Origin: Candidatus Neomicrothrix sp. UBA7884
GTDB taxonomy: Bacteria; Actinomycetota; Acidimicrobiia; Acidimicrobiales; MedAcidi-G1
Reading direction: 5' to 3'
DNA length: 22,287 nt
Assembly: GCA_002501135.1 (NCBI GenBank)
Contig: DLRQ01000018.1
Span: 1-22,287, forward strand
Positions 15,868 through 22,287 of the stretch are shown here, piece after piece. Both the position numbers and the translations under genes were made by a program. Position 1 is the first letter of the stretch, and the number at the start of each line of letters is the position of its first letter. The notes beneath the pieces were generated by a model. The model did not search any database. It was not told the origin of the DNA and was given only the letters and a program-made list of their open reading frames with translations.

Positions 15868-15911
15868 CTCGAATCCTGTGCATTCCCTGTCGAATGGGGC
15901 AACATGGTGGG

Positions 15912-16316
15912 ATGGACGCTGAAACTGACGTCGACTGGCGGGCACTTCGCTCGGTGGCTGCCGAAGCCGCTGCCAACGCCTACGCCCCGTATTCTCGCTT
16001 CCCGGTGGGTGCAGCCGGCCTTACAGACGACGGCCGCATCGTCTCGGGCTGCAACGTCGAGAACGCCTCCTACGGCCTCACCCTGTGTGCCGAGTGCGGC
16101 ATGGTCTCAGACCTGCACCTGACAGGTGGTGGTCGCCTCGTGGCCGTGGTCGCCACCAACCCCGAGGGTGAACCGCTCGCTCCCTGTGGCCGGTGTCGGC
16201 AACTCCTGCTTGAGGCCGGAGGCACCGACCTGCTGGTCGACGGCCACAACGGACCCCGCACCATCGTCGAACTCCTCGCCGATCCGTTCTCCCCAGAAGA
16301 CCTCACCTCGGACTGA
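15912..16316 (+). CDS. cdd: Cytidine deaminase
   Basis: Zinc-dependent deamination of cytidine and deoxycytidine to uridine and deoxyuridine (pyrimidine salvage). 134 residues, the small tetrameric type. Motifs: PYSRFPVGAAGLTDDGRIVSGCNVENASYGLTLCAECGMVSDL, with the CAE zinc/proton-shuttle motif, and PCGRCRQLLLE with the other two zinc Cys. CAEC in place of CAER is usual in actinobacterial Cdd. Start ATG 15912; an ATG at 15904 is out of frame, and a TCGAAT hexamer lies 16 nt upstream, so the leader would be very short. deoA starts 3 nt after its stop, so the two form an operon. Confidence 0.95.
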   Translation: MDAETDVDWRALRSVAAEAAANAYAPYSRFPVGAAGLTDDGRIVSGCNVENASYGLTLCAECGMVSDLHLTGGGRLVAVVATNPEGEPLAPCGRCRQLLLEAGGTDLLVDGHNGPRTIVELLADPFSPEDLTSD

Positions 16317-16319
16317 ACC

Positions 16320-17594
16320 GTGGACACCGTCGAGATCATCAGGGCCAAGCGAGACGACCACCGCCTCAGCGACGAACAGATCACGTGGTTCATCCACAAC
16401 TACGCCGCCGGTGGGGTCATCGCCGACGAACAGGCCGCGGCACTCGCGATGGCCATCTTCTTTCGTGGCATGGAGCCCGACGAGTTGGCCGTCTGGACCG
16501 GAGCAATGGTCGACTCCGGGAGTCGCCTGGACCTCGGTGGAGTGGGAATGCCCACGGTCGACAAGCACTCCACCGGAGGTGTCGGAGACAAGGTCTCGCT
16601 GATCCTCGTTCCCCTTGTGGCCGCATGTGGTGCAGCGGTCCCACAGCTGTCGGGCAGGGGCCTCGGCCACAGTGGTGGCACGCTCGACAAGATGGAGGCG
16701 ATCTCCGGGTGGAGGGCGTCGCTGAGCGTCGACGAGATGGTCGACCAGATGCGCCGTGTGGGGGGCGTGATAGCCGGCGCCACAGAGGACATCAGCCCCG
16801 CCGACCGTCGCCTCTACGCACTGCGCGACGTGACAGCCACCGTCGACTCCGTTCCGCTGATCGCCAGCTCCATCATGTCCAAGAAGATCGCGGAGGGAAC
16901 CGAGTCGCTGGTGCTCGACGTCAAGTTCGGTTCCGGTGCGTTCATGCCCGAACTGGACCGGGCCAGGGATCTGGCGCGCACGATGGTCGGCCTGGGGGAG
17001 GGCAACGGGGTACGAACCGTCGCCCTGATCACGGCCATGCACACCGTCCTTGGCCGCACTGCCGGAAACGCCCTGGAGGTGGTCGAGAGCCTCGAGGTCC
17101 TCGAGGGAGGCGGTCCCGCCGACCTCGTCGAGGTCACTCTGGCCCTGGCAGACGAGATGGTCGCCCTGGCAGGCCTGGATGCCGACCCGGCGGCGGTCCT
17201 GGCATCTGGTCGGCCCCGCGAGGTGTTCGAGGAGATGGTCGTCGCACAGGGAGGTGACCTGTCAGTCGACCTGCCGACCGCGCCACACGTTGAGGTGGTC
17301 ACGGCAGACGAGGCCGGCTGGCTGGGTCGCCTCGACTGCCTGTCGGTAGGGATTGCAGCGTGGCGCCTGGGTGCGGGCCGGGCCCGCAAGGAGGACACCG
17401 TGAGCGCTTCAGCGGGTGTTGTCTGCCTGGCTAAGCCCGGCGATGTCGTAGAGGCCGGTCAACCGATCCTGGAACTGCATGCAGAAGATCCTGAGCTGTT
17501 CGCCGGTGCCCGTCACGCCCTCGACGGTGCCATTGACGTGGTCGATGAGGCGCCCGCCCCGATGCCGCTGGTTGTAGACCGGATAGGGGCCTGA
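16320..17594 (+). CDS. deoA: Thymidine/pyrimidine-nucleoside phosphorylase
   Basis: Phosphorolysis of (deoxy)uridine/thymidine to base plus (deoxy)ribose 1-phosphate; acts after Cdd. 424 residues, typical. N-terminal helical domain, then PTVDKHSTGGVGDKVSLIL (phosphate binding), the family signature SGRGLGHSGGTLDKMEAISG (Ser where GHTGGT is usual), DVTATVDSVPLIASSIMSKKIAEG, LVLDVKFGSGAFM and ALITAMHTVLGRTAGNALEV; the C-terminal alpha/beta domain has VGIAAWRLGAGRARKEDTVSASAGV. Thymidine phosphorylase and pyrimidine-nucleoside phosphorylase cannot be separated by eye. GTG start 3 nt after cdd. It converges with the half-ALDH gene with a 7-bp gap. Gene symbol given by family; pdp is an equal alternative. 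Confidence 0.95.
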   Translation: MDTVEIIRAKRDDHRLSDEQITWFIHNYAAGGVIADEQAAALAMAIFFRGMEPDELAVWTGAMVDSGSRLDLGGVGMPTVDKHSTGGVGDKVSLILVPLVAACGAAVPQLSGRGLGHSGGTLDKMEAISGWRASLSVDEMVDQMRRVGGVIAGATEDISPADRRLYALRDVTATVDSVPLIASSIMSKKIAEGTESLVLDVKFGSGAFMPELDRARDLARTMVGLGEGNGVRTVALITAMHTVLGRTAGNALEVVESLEVLEGGGPADLVEVTLALADEMVALAGLDADPAAVLASGRPREVFEEMVVAQGGDLSVDLPTAPHVEVVTADEAGWLGRLDCLSVGIAAWRLGAGRARKEDTVSASAGVVCLAKPGDVVEAGQPILELHAEDPELFAGARHALDGAIDVVDEAPAPMPLVVDRIGA

Positions 17595-17601
17595 CGCCGC
17601 C

Positions 17602-18447
17602 TCAGCGCCCGATCGGGTGCCAGACGGTCTTCATCTCCAGGAAGTCGCCGATCATGTACGGGCTGGCACCTTCGGGGTCGGCCCTCACGATGCGCTTCAC
17701 GTTGTCGGCGGCCGCAGCCACAGCCTCATCCTCGAGGCCGTCAGGTGCACCGGTCAGGTCCACAGAGTTGACGTCCATGTGGCCCAGGGCCCACGGCAGC
17801 AGTTCGCCCTTCTCGCCTGTGAGGATGTTGACCACCCCACCCGGCACGTCCGAGGTCGCGAGAACCTCTGCCAGAGTCACAGCTGCCAGAGTCGAGGGAC
17901 CTCCGGTGGCCACCACTGCCGTGTTGCCCGAGACGACCACCGGGGCGATTCGTGAGAGCAGGCCGAGCAGCGGCGGGTCATCGGGTGCAGCAACGACCAC
18001 CACGCCGGTCGGCTCCGGGAAGGTGAAGTTGAAGTAGGGGCCTACGACCGGGTTGACCGTGCCGAGCACGTGGTGGAGCTTGTCGGCCCACCCCGCATAC
18101 CAGACCCAGCGGTCGATTGACCGGTCAACCTCGGCTGTGGCATCACCCGGGGAGTGGCCCATGTCGATCAGCACCGAGGTGAACTCGGCCCTTCGGGATT
18201 CCATGACCTCGGCCACCCGGTAGAGAACCTGGCCGCGGTTGTAGGCGGTCCGGTCGGCCCATCCGGCCTGGGCACTGCGTGCCGCCCGGACTGCTTCGCG
18301 TAGGTCCTTGCGGGAAGCCTGGGCTGCGTTGGCCAGCAGGTCCCCGTCGGCTGAGTGGACCTGGAACGTCCTTCCCGACTCCGAGCGGGGGAACACCCCA
18401 CCGATGAACAGCTTGAAGGTCTTGTCGACCGGCATGTGCTCGGCCAT
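17602..18447 (-). CDS. Half-length aldehyde dehydrogenase homologue lacking the catalytic domain
   Basis: 281 residues against 480-500 for a whole ALDH. It has the ALDH N-terminal half: KTFKLFIGGVFPRSESGRTF, VRAARSAQAGWADRTAYNRGQVLYRVAEVMESR, WVWYAGWADKL, a Rossmann-like part (GVVVVAAPDDPPLLGLLSRIAPVVVSGNTAV) and VPGGVVNILTG. It then skips the catalytic domain and ends with FLEMKTVWHPIGR. The nucleophilic Cys, the ELGG Glu, the WNFP Asn (PDDPP here), the KPxE Lys (TGGPS) and the GST of NAD binding (TGAPD) are all missing. It is therefore probably a non-catalytic partner or structural subunit of the ALDH encoded just upstream. Its ATG overlaps that gene's stop (TGATG) and has a strong GGGGGGAGGTG ribosome binding site inside it. 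The architecture recalls the C-terminal domain of ALDH16. Confidence 0.88.
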   Translation of the reverse strand: MAEHMPVDKTFKLFIGGVFPRSESGRTFQVHSADGDLLANAAQASRKDLREAVRAARSAQAGWADRTAYNRGQVLYRVAEVMESRRAEFTSVLIDMGHSPGDATAEVDRSIDRWVWYAGWADKLHHVLGTVNPVVGPYFNFTFPEPTGVVVVAAPDDPPLLGLLSRIAPVVVSGNTAVVATGGPSTLAAVTLAEVLATSDVPGGVVNILTGEKGELLPWALGHMDVNSVDLTGAPDGLEDEAVAAAADNVKRIVRADPEGASPYMIGDFLEMKTVWHPIGR

Positions 18448-19937
18448 CACGCACCTCCCCCCGTTAGGTCGGCTCGTTCGTGCAGGTACGGCGCCAGGCC
18501 GTGCATGCCACCCTCGCGGCCGAAGCCGCTTTCCTTGTAGCCGCCGAAGGGACTGGCCGGGTCGAACTGGTTGTAGGTGTTGGCCCACACCACGCCCGCT
18601 CGCAGCTTCTCGGTCATCCAGAGGATCTTGGAGCCCTTCTCGGTCCAGATGCCGGCCGAGAGGCCGTAGGGCGTGTTGTTGGCCTTCTCCACAGCCTCCT
18701 CGGCGGTGCGGAAGGTCTGGACGGTGAGCACGGGTCCGAAGATCTCCTCGCGGGCAACCGTGTGGCTCTGCTGCACCCCGGTGAACACCGATGGTGGGAA
18801 CCAGTAGCCCTTGTCGGGCAGGTCGCACTCGGGCTGGAAGAGGTCGGCACCCTCAGAAACCCCGGTTGCGACCATGTCTGTGATGCGTTGCAGCTGGTCG
18901 GCCGAGTTGATCGCCCCCACGTCGGTGTTCTTGTCGAGTGGGTCACCCAGGCGCAACGTCGAGATCCGGCGCCTCAGGCGCTCGACGAAGCTGTCGGCAA
19001 TCGATTCCTCGACGAGAAGGCGCGAGCCGGCGCAGCAGACGTGGCCCTGGTTGGAGTAGATGCCGGTCACCACGCCTTCGACCGCCTGGTCGATTGCCGA
19101 GTCCTCGAACACGATGTGGGCTGCCTTGCCGCCAAGTTCAAGGGTGAGGGGGATCCGTCGGGCTGAAGCGGCCCGCTGGATGGCCTTGCCGACCTCGGTC
19201 GACCCGGTGAAGGCCAGCTTGTCGATTCCGCGGTGGTCGACGATGGCTGCGCCCGTGGCGCCCGCACCGGTCACGATGTTCACAACCCCGGGCGGCAGAT
19301 CAATGTTCTGCAACACGTCGGCTAACAGGAGGGCTGTCAGCGGTGTGGTCTCTGCAGGCTTGAGGACCACCGTGTTGCCGGCGGCGAGGGCCGGTGCCAA
19401 CTTCCAGGCGGCCATCATGAGCGGGAAGTTCCACGGCACGATCTGGCCCGCCACCCCGTGGGGGGCTACTGACCTGTTGGGGAACGCGTACTCCAACTTG
19501 TCGGCCCAGCCTGCGTAGTAGAAGAACCATGCTGCCGACAACGGAAGGTCCAGGTCCCGGCTCTCCTTGATCGGCTTGCCGCCGTCCATGGTCTCGAGCA
19601 CGGCGAACTCACGGGAACGCTCCTGGAGTTGGCGGGCGATCCGGAACAGGTACTTACCCCTCTCGCTCCCCGGCATCTGGCCCCAGGGTCCCTCGAAGGC
19701 GGCGCGTGCAGCAGCTACGGCACGATCGACGTCCTCGGCTGAGCCGTCGGCGATGTTCGCCAGGTGTGTCTCGGTGGCCGGATTGACGGTCGGGAACGTG
19801 GCCCCGGAGGACGGTTCGACGAAGTCGCCGTTGATGAAGTGGCCGTAGGTCTTGGCGATGTTGACTACCGCAGTGGATTCCGGCGCCGGGGCGTAGTCGA
19901 TGCCGAACGGCTCGTGAGGGTTGTCTGTTGGGGCCAT
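18447..19937 (-). CDS. NAD(P)-dependent aldehyde dehydrogenase
   Basis: 496 residues, a complete ALDH. Catalytic and cofactor residues are in place: N170 in VPWNFPLMMAAWKL, K193 in VVLKPAETTPL, FTGSTEVGKAI (about 243-253), E267 in TLELGGKAAH, and nucleophile C301 in SNQGHVCCAGSRLLVEE (GH where GQ is usual). C-terminal EEIFGPVLTVQTF and SPFGGYKESGFGREGG. It starts 4 nt after the deoC stop (ATG 19937) and overlaps the next gene, so the operon suggests that its substrate is the acetaldehyde made by DeoC, oxidised to acetate or acetyl-CoA; with no CoA-type features visible, acetate is more likely. It is probably cytosolic and may form a complex with the half-length homologue. Substrate is inference from context. 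Confidence 0.93.
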   Translation of the reverse strand: MAPTDNPHEPFGIDYAPAPESTAVVNIAKTYGHFINGDFVEPSSGATFPTVNPATETHLANIADGSAEDVDRAVAAARAAFEGPWGQMPGSERGKYLFRIARQLQERSREFAVLETMDGGKPIKESRDLDLPLSAAWFFYYAGWADKLEYAFPNRSVAPHGVAGQIVPWNFPLMMAAWKLAPALAAGNTVVLKPAETTPLTALLLADVLQNIDLPPGVVNIVTGAGATGAAIVDHRGIDKLAFTGSTEVGKAIQRAASARRIPLTLELGGKAAHIVFEDSAIDQAVEGVVTGIYSNQGHVCCAGSRLLVEESIADSFVERLRRRISTLRLGDPLDKNTDVGAINSADQLQRITDMVATGVSEGADLFQPECDLPDKGYWFPPSVFTGVQQSHTVAREEIFGPVLTVQTFRTAEEAVEKANNTPYGLSAGIWTEKGSKILWMTEKLRAGVVWANTYNQFDPASPFGGYKESGFGREGGMHGLAPYLHERADLTGGGA

Positions 19938-19941
19938 GGTC

Positions 19942-20868
19942 TCAGTCCACCGTGACGTAGTCGGGGCCGCTGTAACGGCCTGTGTCGAGTTTCTGGATCT
20001 GCATGAGGACATCGTTGAGCAGGCTGGAGGCTCCCAGACGGAACAGGTCCGGGGTCAGCCATTCGGTACCGAGGGTCTCACCGACGATCACCAGATGGTG
20101 CCACGCCTGCTTGGCGGTACGGATTCCACCGGCTCCCTTGAGGCCCACGACCACACCGGTCTGGTCCGCGTAGTCGCGGATTGCCTCGGCCATGTTGAGC
20201 ACCATGGGATGTGTGGCAGCCTTCGGGATCTTGCCCGTGGACGTCTTGATGAAGTCGGCGCCTGCGGCCATTGCAAGCATCGAGGCCCGCCGGACCTGGT
20301 CGTATGAGCCCAGCTCGCCGGTCTCCAGGATGACCTTCAGGTGCGCTGCACCGCAGGCCTCCTTGGCGGCGGCGATCTCGTCGTGGGCACGCCCCAGGTC
20401 GCCCGACATGAACGCAGAACGGTTCAAGACGATGTCGATCTCATCGGCTCCCCGCCCCACGGCATCGGCGATGTCGGCGACCCTCACGGCCGGCGCGGAC
20501 ATGCCCGCCGGGAATGCACCGGCCACGCTTGCCACCGCTACGCCGGTACCGGCTACGGCCGCCACGGCGTGTTCCACCATCTCCGGGTAGACGCACACCG
20601 CAGCCACCGACGGAATCACCGGGTTGGCCGGGTCGGGCCTGACCGCCTTCTGGCACAGTGACGCCACCTTGCCCGGGGTGTCGGTGCCCTCGAGGGTGGT
20701 CAGGTCGATGCACCTGATCGTGGTGTGGAGGGCCGACCGCTTGCTGGTGGTCTTGATCGACCGTGTGCACAGGGCAGCGGCCCGTGCCTCGAGAGAGACA
20801 GCGTCGACAGGTGTCGTGCTCACGGGGCCACCGCCCTTGGTCGGAACAAACACGGTCGAGGCCGTCAT
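19942..20868 (-). CDS. deoC: Deoxyribose-phosphate aldolase (DERA-like long form)
   Basis: Splits 2-deoxyribose 5-phosphate into acetaldehyde and glyceraldehyde 3-phosphate. 308 residues, longer than the roughly 220-260 of many bacterial DeoC and like eukaryotic DERA. Class I aldolase residues: GADEIDIVLNRSAF (Asp of the DEVD region), LKVILETGEL, Schiff-base Lys K208 in GADFIKTSTGK, and K244 in GLKGAGGIRT. The end LGTEWLTPDLFRLGASSLLNDVLMQIQKLDTGRYSGPDYVTVD is of the DERA type. The N-terminal 50 residues (with KTTSKRSALHTTIRCIDLTTLEG) are the extension. ATG 20868 overlaps the phosphomutase stop (ATGA), so the genes are translationally coupled. Confidence 0.96.
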   Translation of the reverse strand: MTASTVFVPTKGGGPVSTTPVDAVSLEARAAALCTRSIKTTSKRSALHTTIRCIDLTTLEGTDTPGKVASLCQKAVRPDPANPVIPSVAAVCVYPEMVEHAVAAVAGTGVAVASVAGAFPAGMSAPAVRVADIADAVGRGADEIDIVLNRSAFMSGDLGRAHDEIAAAKEACGAAHLKVILETGELGSYDQVRRASMLAMAAGADFIKTSTGKIPKAATHPMVLNMAEAIRDYADQTGVVVGLKGAGGIRTAKQAWHHLVIVGETLGTEWLTPDLFRLGASSLLNDVLMQIQKLDTGRYSGPDYVTVD

Positions 20869-22287
20869 GTGACCGCCCCTGTCAACATGAGGCCTGCGCC
20901 GTCCAACAGGTGGTCCAAGAGGCGGGTCGCGGCCGCCTCGGCCTCAGCGAGGTCGTCATCTGGAGAGGTGTCGATCACTTCGGCGTAGGCCTTCAGCATC
21001 GGCTCGGTTCCGCTGGGTCGGACCACGAGGCGTCCACCGTCCAGGTTGAAGACGATGGTGTCTGTCGGCGGCAGCACCGAACCGGGTTCGGCCAGGTCGG
21101 TTACCGACATCACACGCATTCCCGACATGGTTTCGGGAGGATTGGTCCGAAGGTTGTCCATCAGCCCTGCCATCCGTGACACTGCGTCGGGCCCGTTGAA
21201 GCGAATGGTCCGCAGGCCGGTCCTGTGCAGTCCGTGGCGCTGCCACAGGTCGTGTAGTCGGTCGATGACGGTTCTGCCTGCGGCTTTTTCGGTTGCGGCC
21301 AACTCGGCGAATGCCAGGGCTGCAGTGATTCCGTCCTTGTCTCGTACGAGGCCACCCACGGCGAATCCGGCTGCCTCCTCGTACCCGAACACGAAGTCGG
21401 CTGACGGGTCGAGCAGGCCGGGCCTGACAATCCACTTGAAGCCCGTGAGGGTCTCGGCGTGGCGTACTCCATGGTGGGCCGCGATCGACTCGAGCATCCT
21501 GGAGGAGACCACGGTGGTGGCGACGAGGCGGTTGTGGCCAGAGCCCCCGGTGAGCACATGGTCGGCGAGGAGCACTCCGACGTCGTCGCCGGTGAGGGTG
21601 CGCCAGGACGACCCGTCGGGGACCGCAACGGCAAGGCGGTCGGCATCGGGGTCGTTGGCGAGCACGATGTCGGCACCGGCGTCGGCCGCCAGGGCAATGG
21701 CCAGGTCCAGGGCACCGGGTACCTCGGGGTTCGGGTACTCCACGGTCGGGAAGTCGGGGTCGGGGTCACCCTGTTCGGGGACCACCATGGGTTCGTTGAA
21801 GCCTGCATTCTCAAAGACCCCGAGCAAGGTGGCACGGCCCACCCCGTGCAGAGGCGTGTAGACGACAGAGAGGCACCGTGGCGAATCGGTCTGTACGACC
21901 GAGGCTGTCGCCTCGACGTAGCGAAGAACCTCTTCCTGCCCAGCCCGCCTGATGAGAGGGCTGTCCGCATCGGCGAGGTCGTTGTCGGTGGGCAGGGGTG
22001 CCTCATCGATCAGGGCCGAAATCTCGGAGTCGATCGGAGAGATGATCTGGGCACCATCTGACCAGTAGACCTTGTAGCCGTTGTCGGCACGTGGGTTATG
22101 GCTGGCCGTGACCATGATCCCGGCGTCAGCCCCCAGGTCGCGCAGGGTGAATGCCAGCACAGGAGTCGGAAGTGGCCCCGGGAGCAGGATGCTCGCGACC
22201 CCCCGGGCTGCAAGCACCCTCACCGTGTCCTCGGCGAACACGTCGCTCATGTGACGTGCGTCAAAGCAGACGACAACCACGGGTGTC
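20865..22287 (-). CDS. Phosphoglucomutase/phosphopentomutase, PGM2-like (5' end outside window)
   Basis: Alpha-D-phosphohexomutase superfamily; the open frame runs off the window edge, so the N-terminus is missing. Visible: VVVCFDARH, the phosphoserine loop GIMVTASHNPRADNGYKVYWSDGAQIISPID (active Ser at 22103-22101), metal-binding DPDADRLAVAV, sugar-binding FGYEEAAGFAVG, and C-terminal RPSGTEPMLKAYAEV. The NGYKVYWSDGAQIISP stretch resembles human PGM2, which acts mainly as a phosphopentomutase, more than PMM/GlmM enzymes. Placed directly before deoC and opposite deoA, it most likely converts (deoxy)ribose 1-phosphate to the 5-phosphate, replacing DeoB. The specificity is inferred from resemblance and context. 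Its stop overlaps the deoC start. Confidence 0.9.
   Translation of the reverse strand, partial: TPVVVVCFDARHMSDVFAEDTVRVLAARGVASILLPGPLPTPVLAFTLRDLGADAGIMVTASHNPRADNGYKVYWSDGAQIISPIDSEISALIDEAPLPTDNDLADADSPLIRRAGQEEVLRYVEATASVVQTDSPRCLSVVYTPLHGVGRATLLGVFENAGFNEPMVVPEQGDPDPDFPTVEYPNPEVPGALDLAIALAADAGADIVLANDPDADRLAVAVPDGSSWRTLTGDDVGVLLADHVLTGGSGHNRLVATTVVSSRMLESIAAHHGVRHAETLTGFKWIVRPGLLDPSADFVFGYEEAAGFAVGGLVRDKDGITAALAFAELAATEKAAGRTVIDRLHDLWQRHGLHRTGLRTIRFNGPDAVSRMAGLMDNLRTNPPETMSGMRVMSVTDLAEPGSVLPPTDTIVFNLDGGRLVVRPSGTEPMLKAYAEVIDTSPDDDLAEAEAAATRLLDHLLDGAGLMLTGAVT

Noticed and set aside
17586..17610. Terminator between deoA and the half-ALDH
   Set aside because: Only an imperfect stem around the convergent stops; no run of T on either strand.
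18448..18828. N-terminal extension of the half-ALDH in its open frame
   Set aside because: The added residues are a frame-shadow of the preceding ALDH (Arg, Pro and Gly rich), while the ATG at 18447 has a very strong ribosome binding site.

Overview
High-GC bacterial chromosome, almost certainly Actinomycetota. The indicators are the DUF3263 + LytR_C gene pair, a CysO-type sulfur carrier ending in AVAGG, an actinobacterial Crp-type regulator, a PAC2 protein, coproheme decarboxylase of the HemQ type, and a CIRCE-controlled groEL without groES. Several genes appear to start at, or within a few bases of, their transcription start (-10 hexamer about 8 nt before ATG), which is also actinobacterial. 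The class could be Acidimicrobiia, but that is a guess from overall flavour. There is no phage, transposon, CRISPR or integrase signal.

Layout. 1-207: tail of a dienelactone-hydrolase-like gene. 227-886 (-): Crp/Fnr regulator. 956-3031 (+): ispD-ispF-rlmB, overlapping or abutting; cysS, common in this operon in relatives, is absent. 3031-3104 (-): tRNA-Thr(UGU), touching the rlmB stop codon. 3105-3895: the only gene-poor, visibly AT-richer stretch; it holds a small secreted-protein gene that looks broken by one frameshift. 3896-4651: adducin-like class II aldolase protein. 4757-6646: DUF3263, LytR_C membrane protein, glycerate kinase. 6756-8844: cysO-like gene, CIRCE, groEL and a clear terminator. 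8956-13693: fdhD, hemQ (chdC), larE, glnD. 13733-15842: Nudix hydrolase, PAC2 protein (-), GNAT acetyltransferase. 15912-22287: nucleoside-catabolism block made of cdd-deoA (+) facing a phosphomutase-deoC-ALDH-half-ALDH operon (-).

How genes work together. The last 6.4 kb encodes a nearly complete route from (deoxy)cytidine to central metabolism: deaminase, pyrimidine phosphorylase, a PGM2-like phosphomutase that probably acts on (deoxy)ribose phosphates, deoxyribose-phosphate aldolase, and an aldehyde dehydrogenase placed to oxidise the acetaldehyde released. The most interesting item is the last gene of that operon, a 281-residue ALDH homologue that has lost the catalytic domain and is translationally coupled to a full-length ALDH. 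The pair looks like an unfused form of the two-domain ALDH16 architecture. A second theme is sulfur handling: a CysO-like carrier, FdhD and a three-cysteine LarE lie within about 5 kb, without their usual partner genes.
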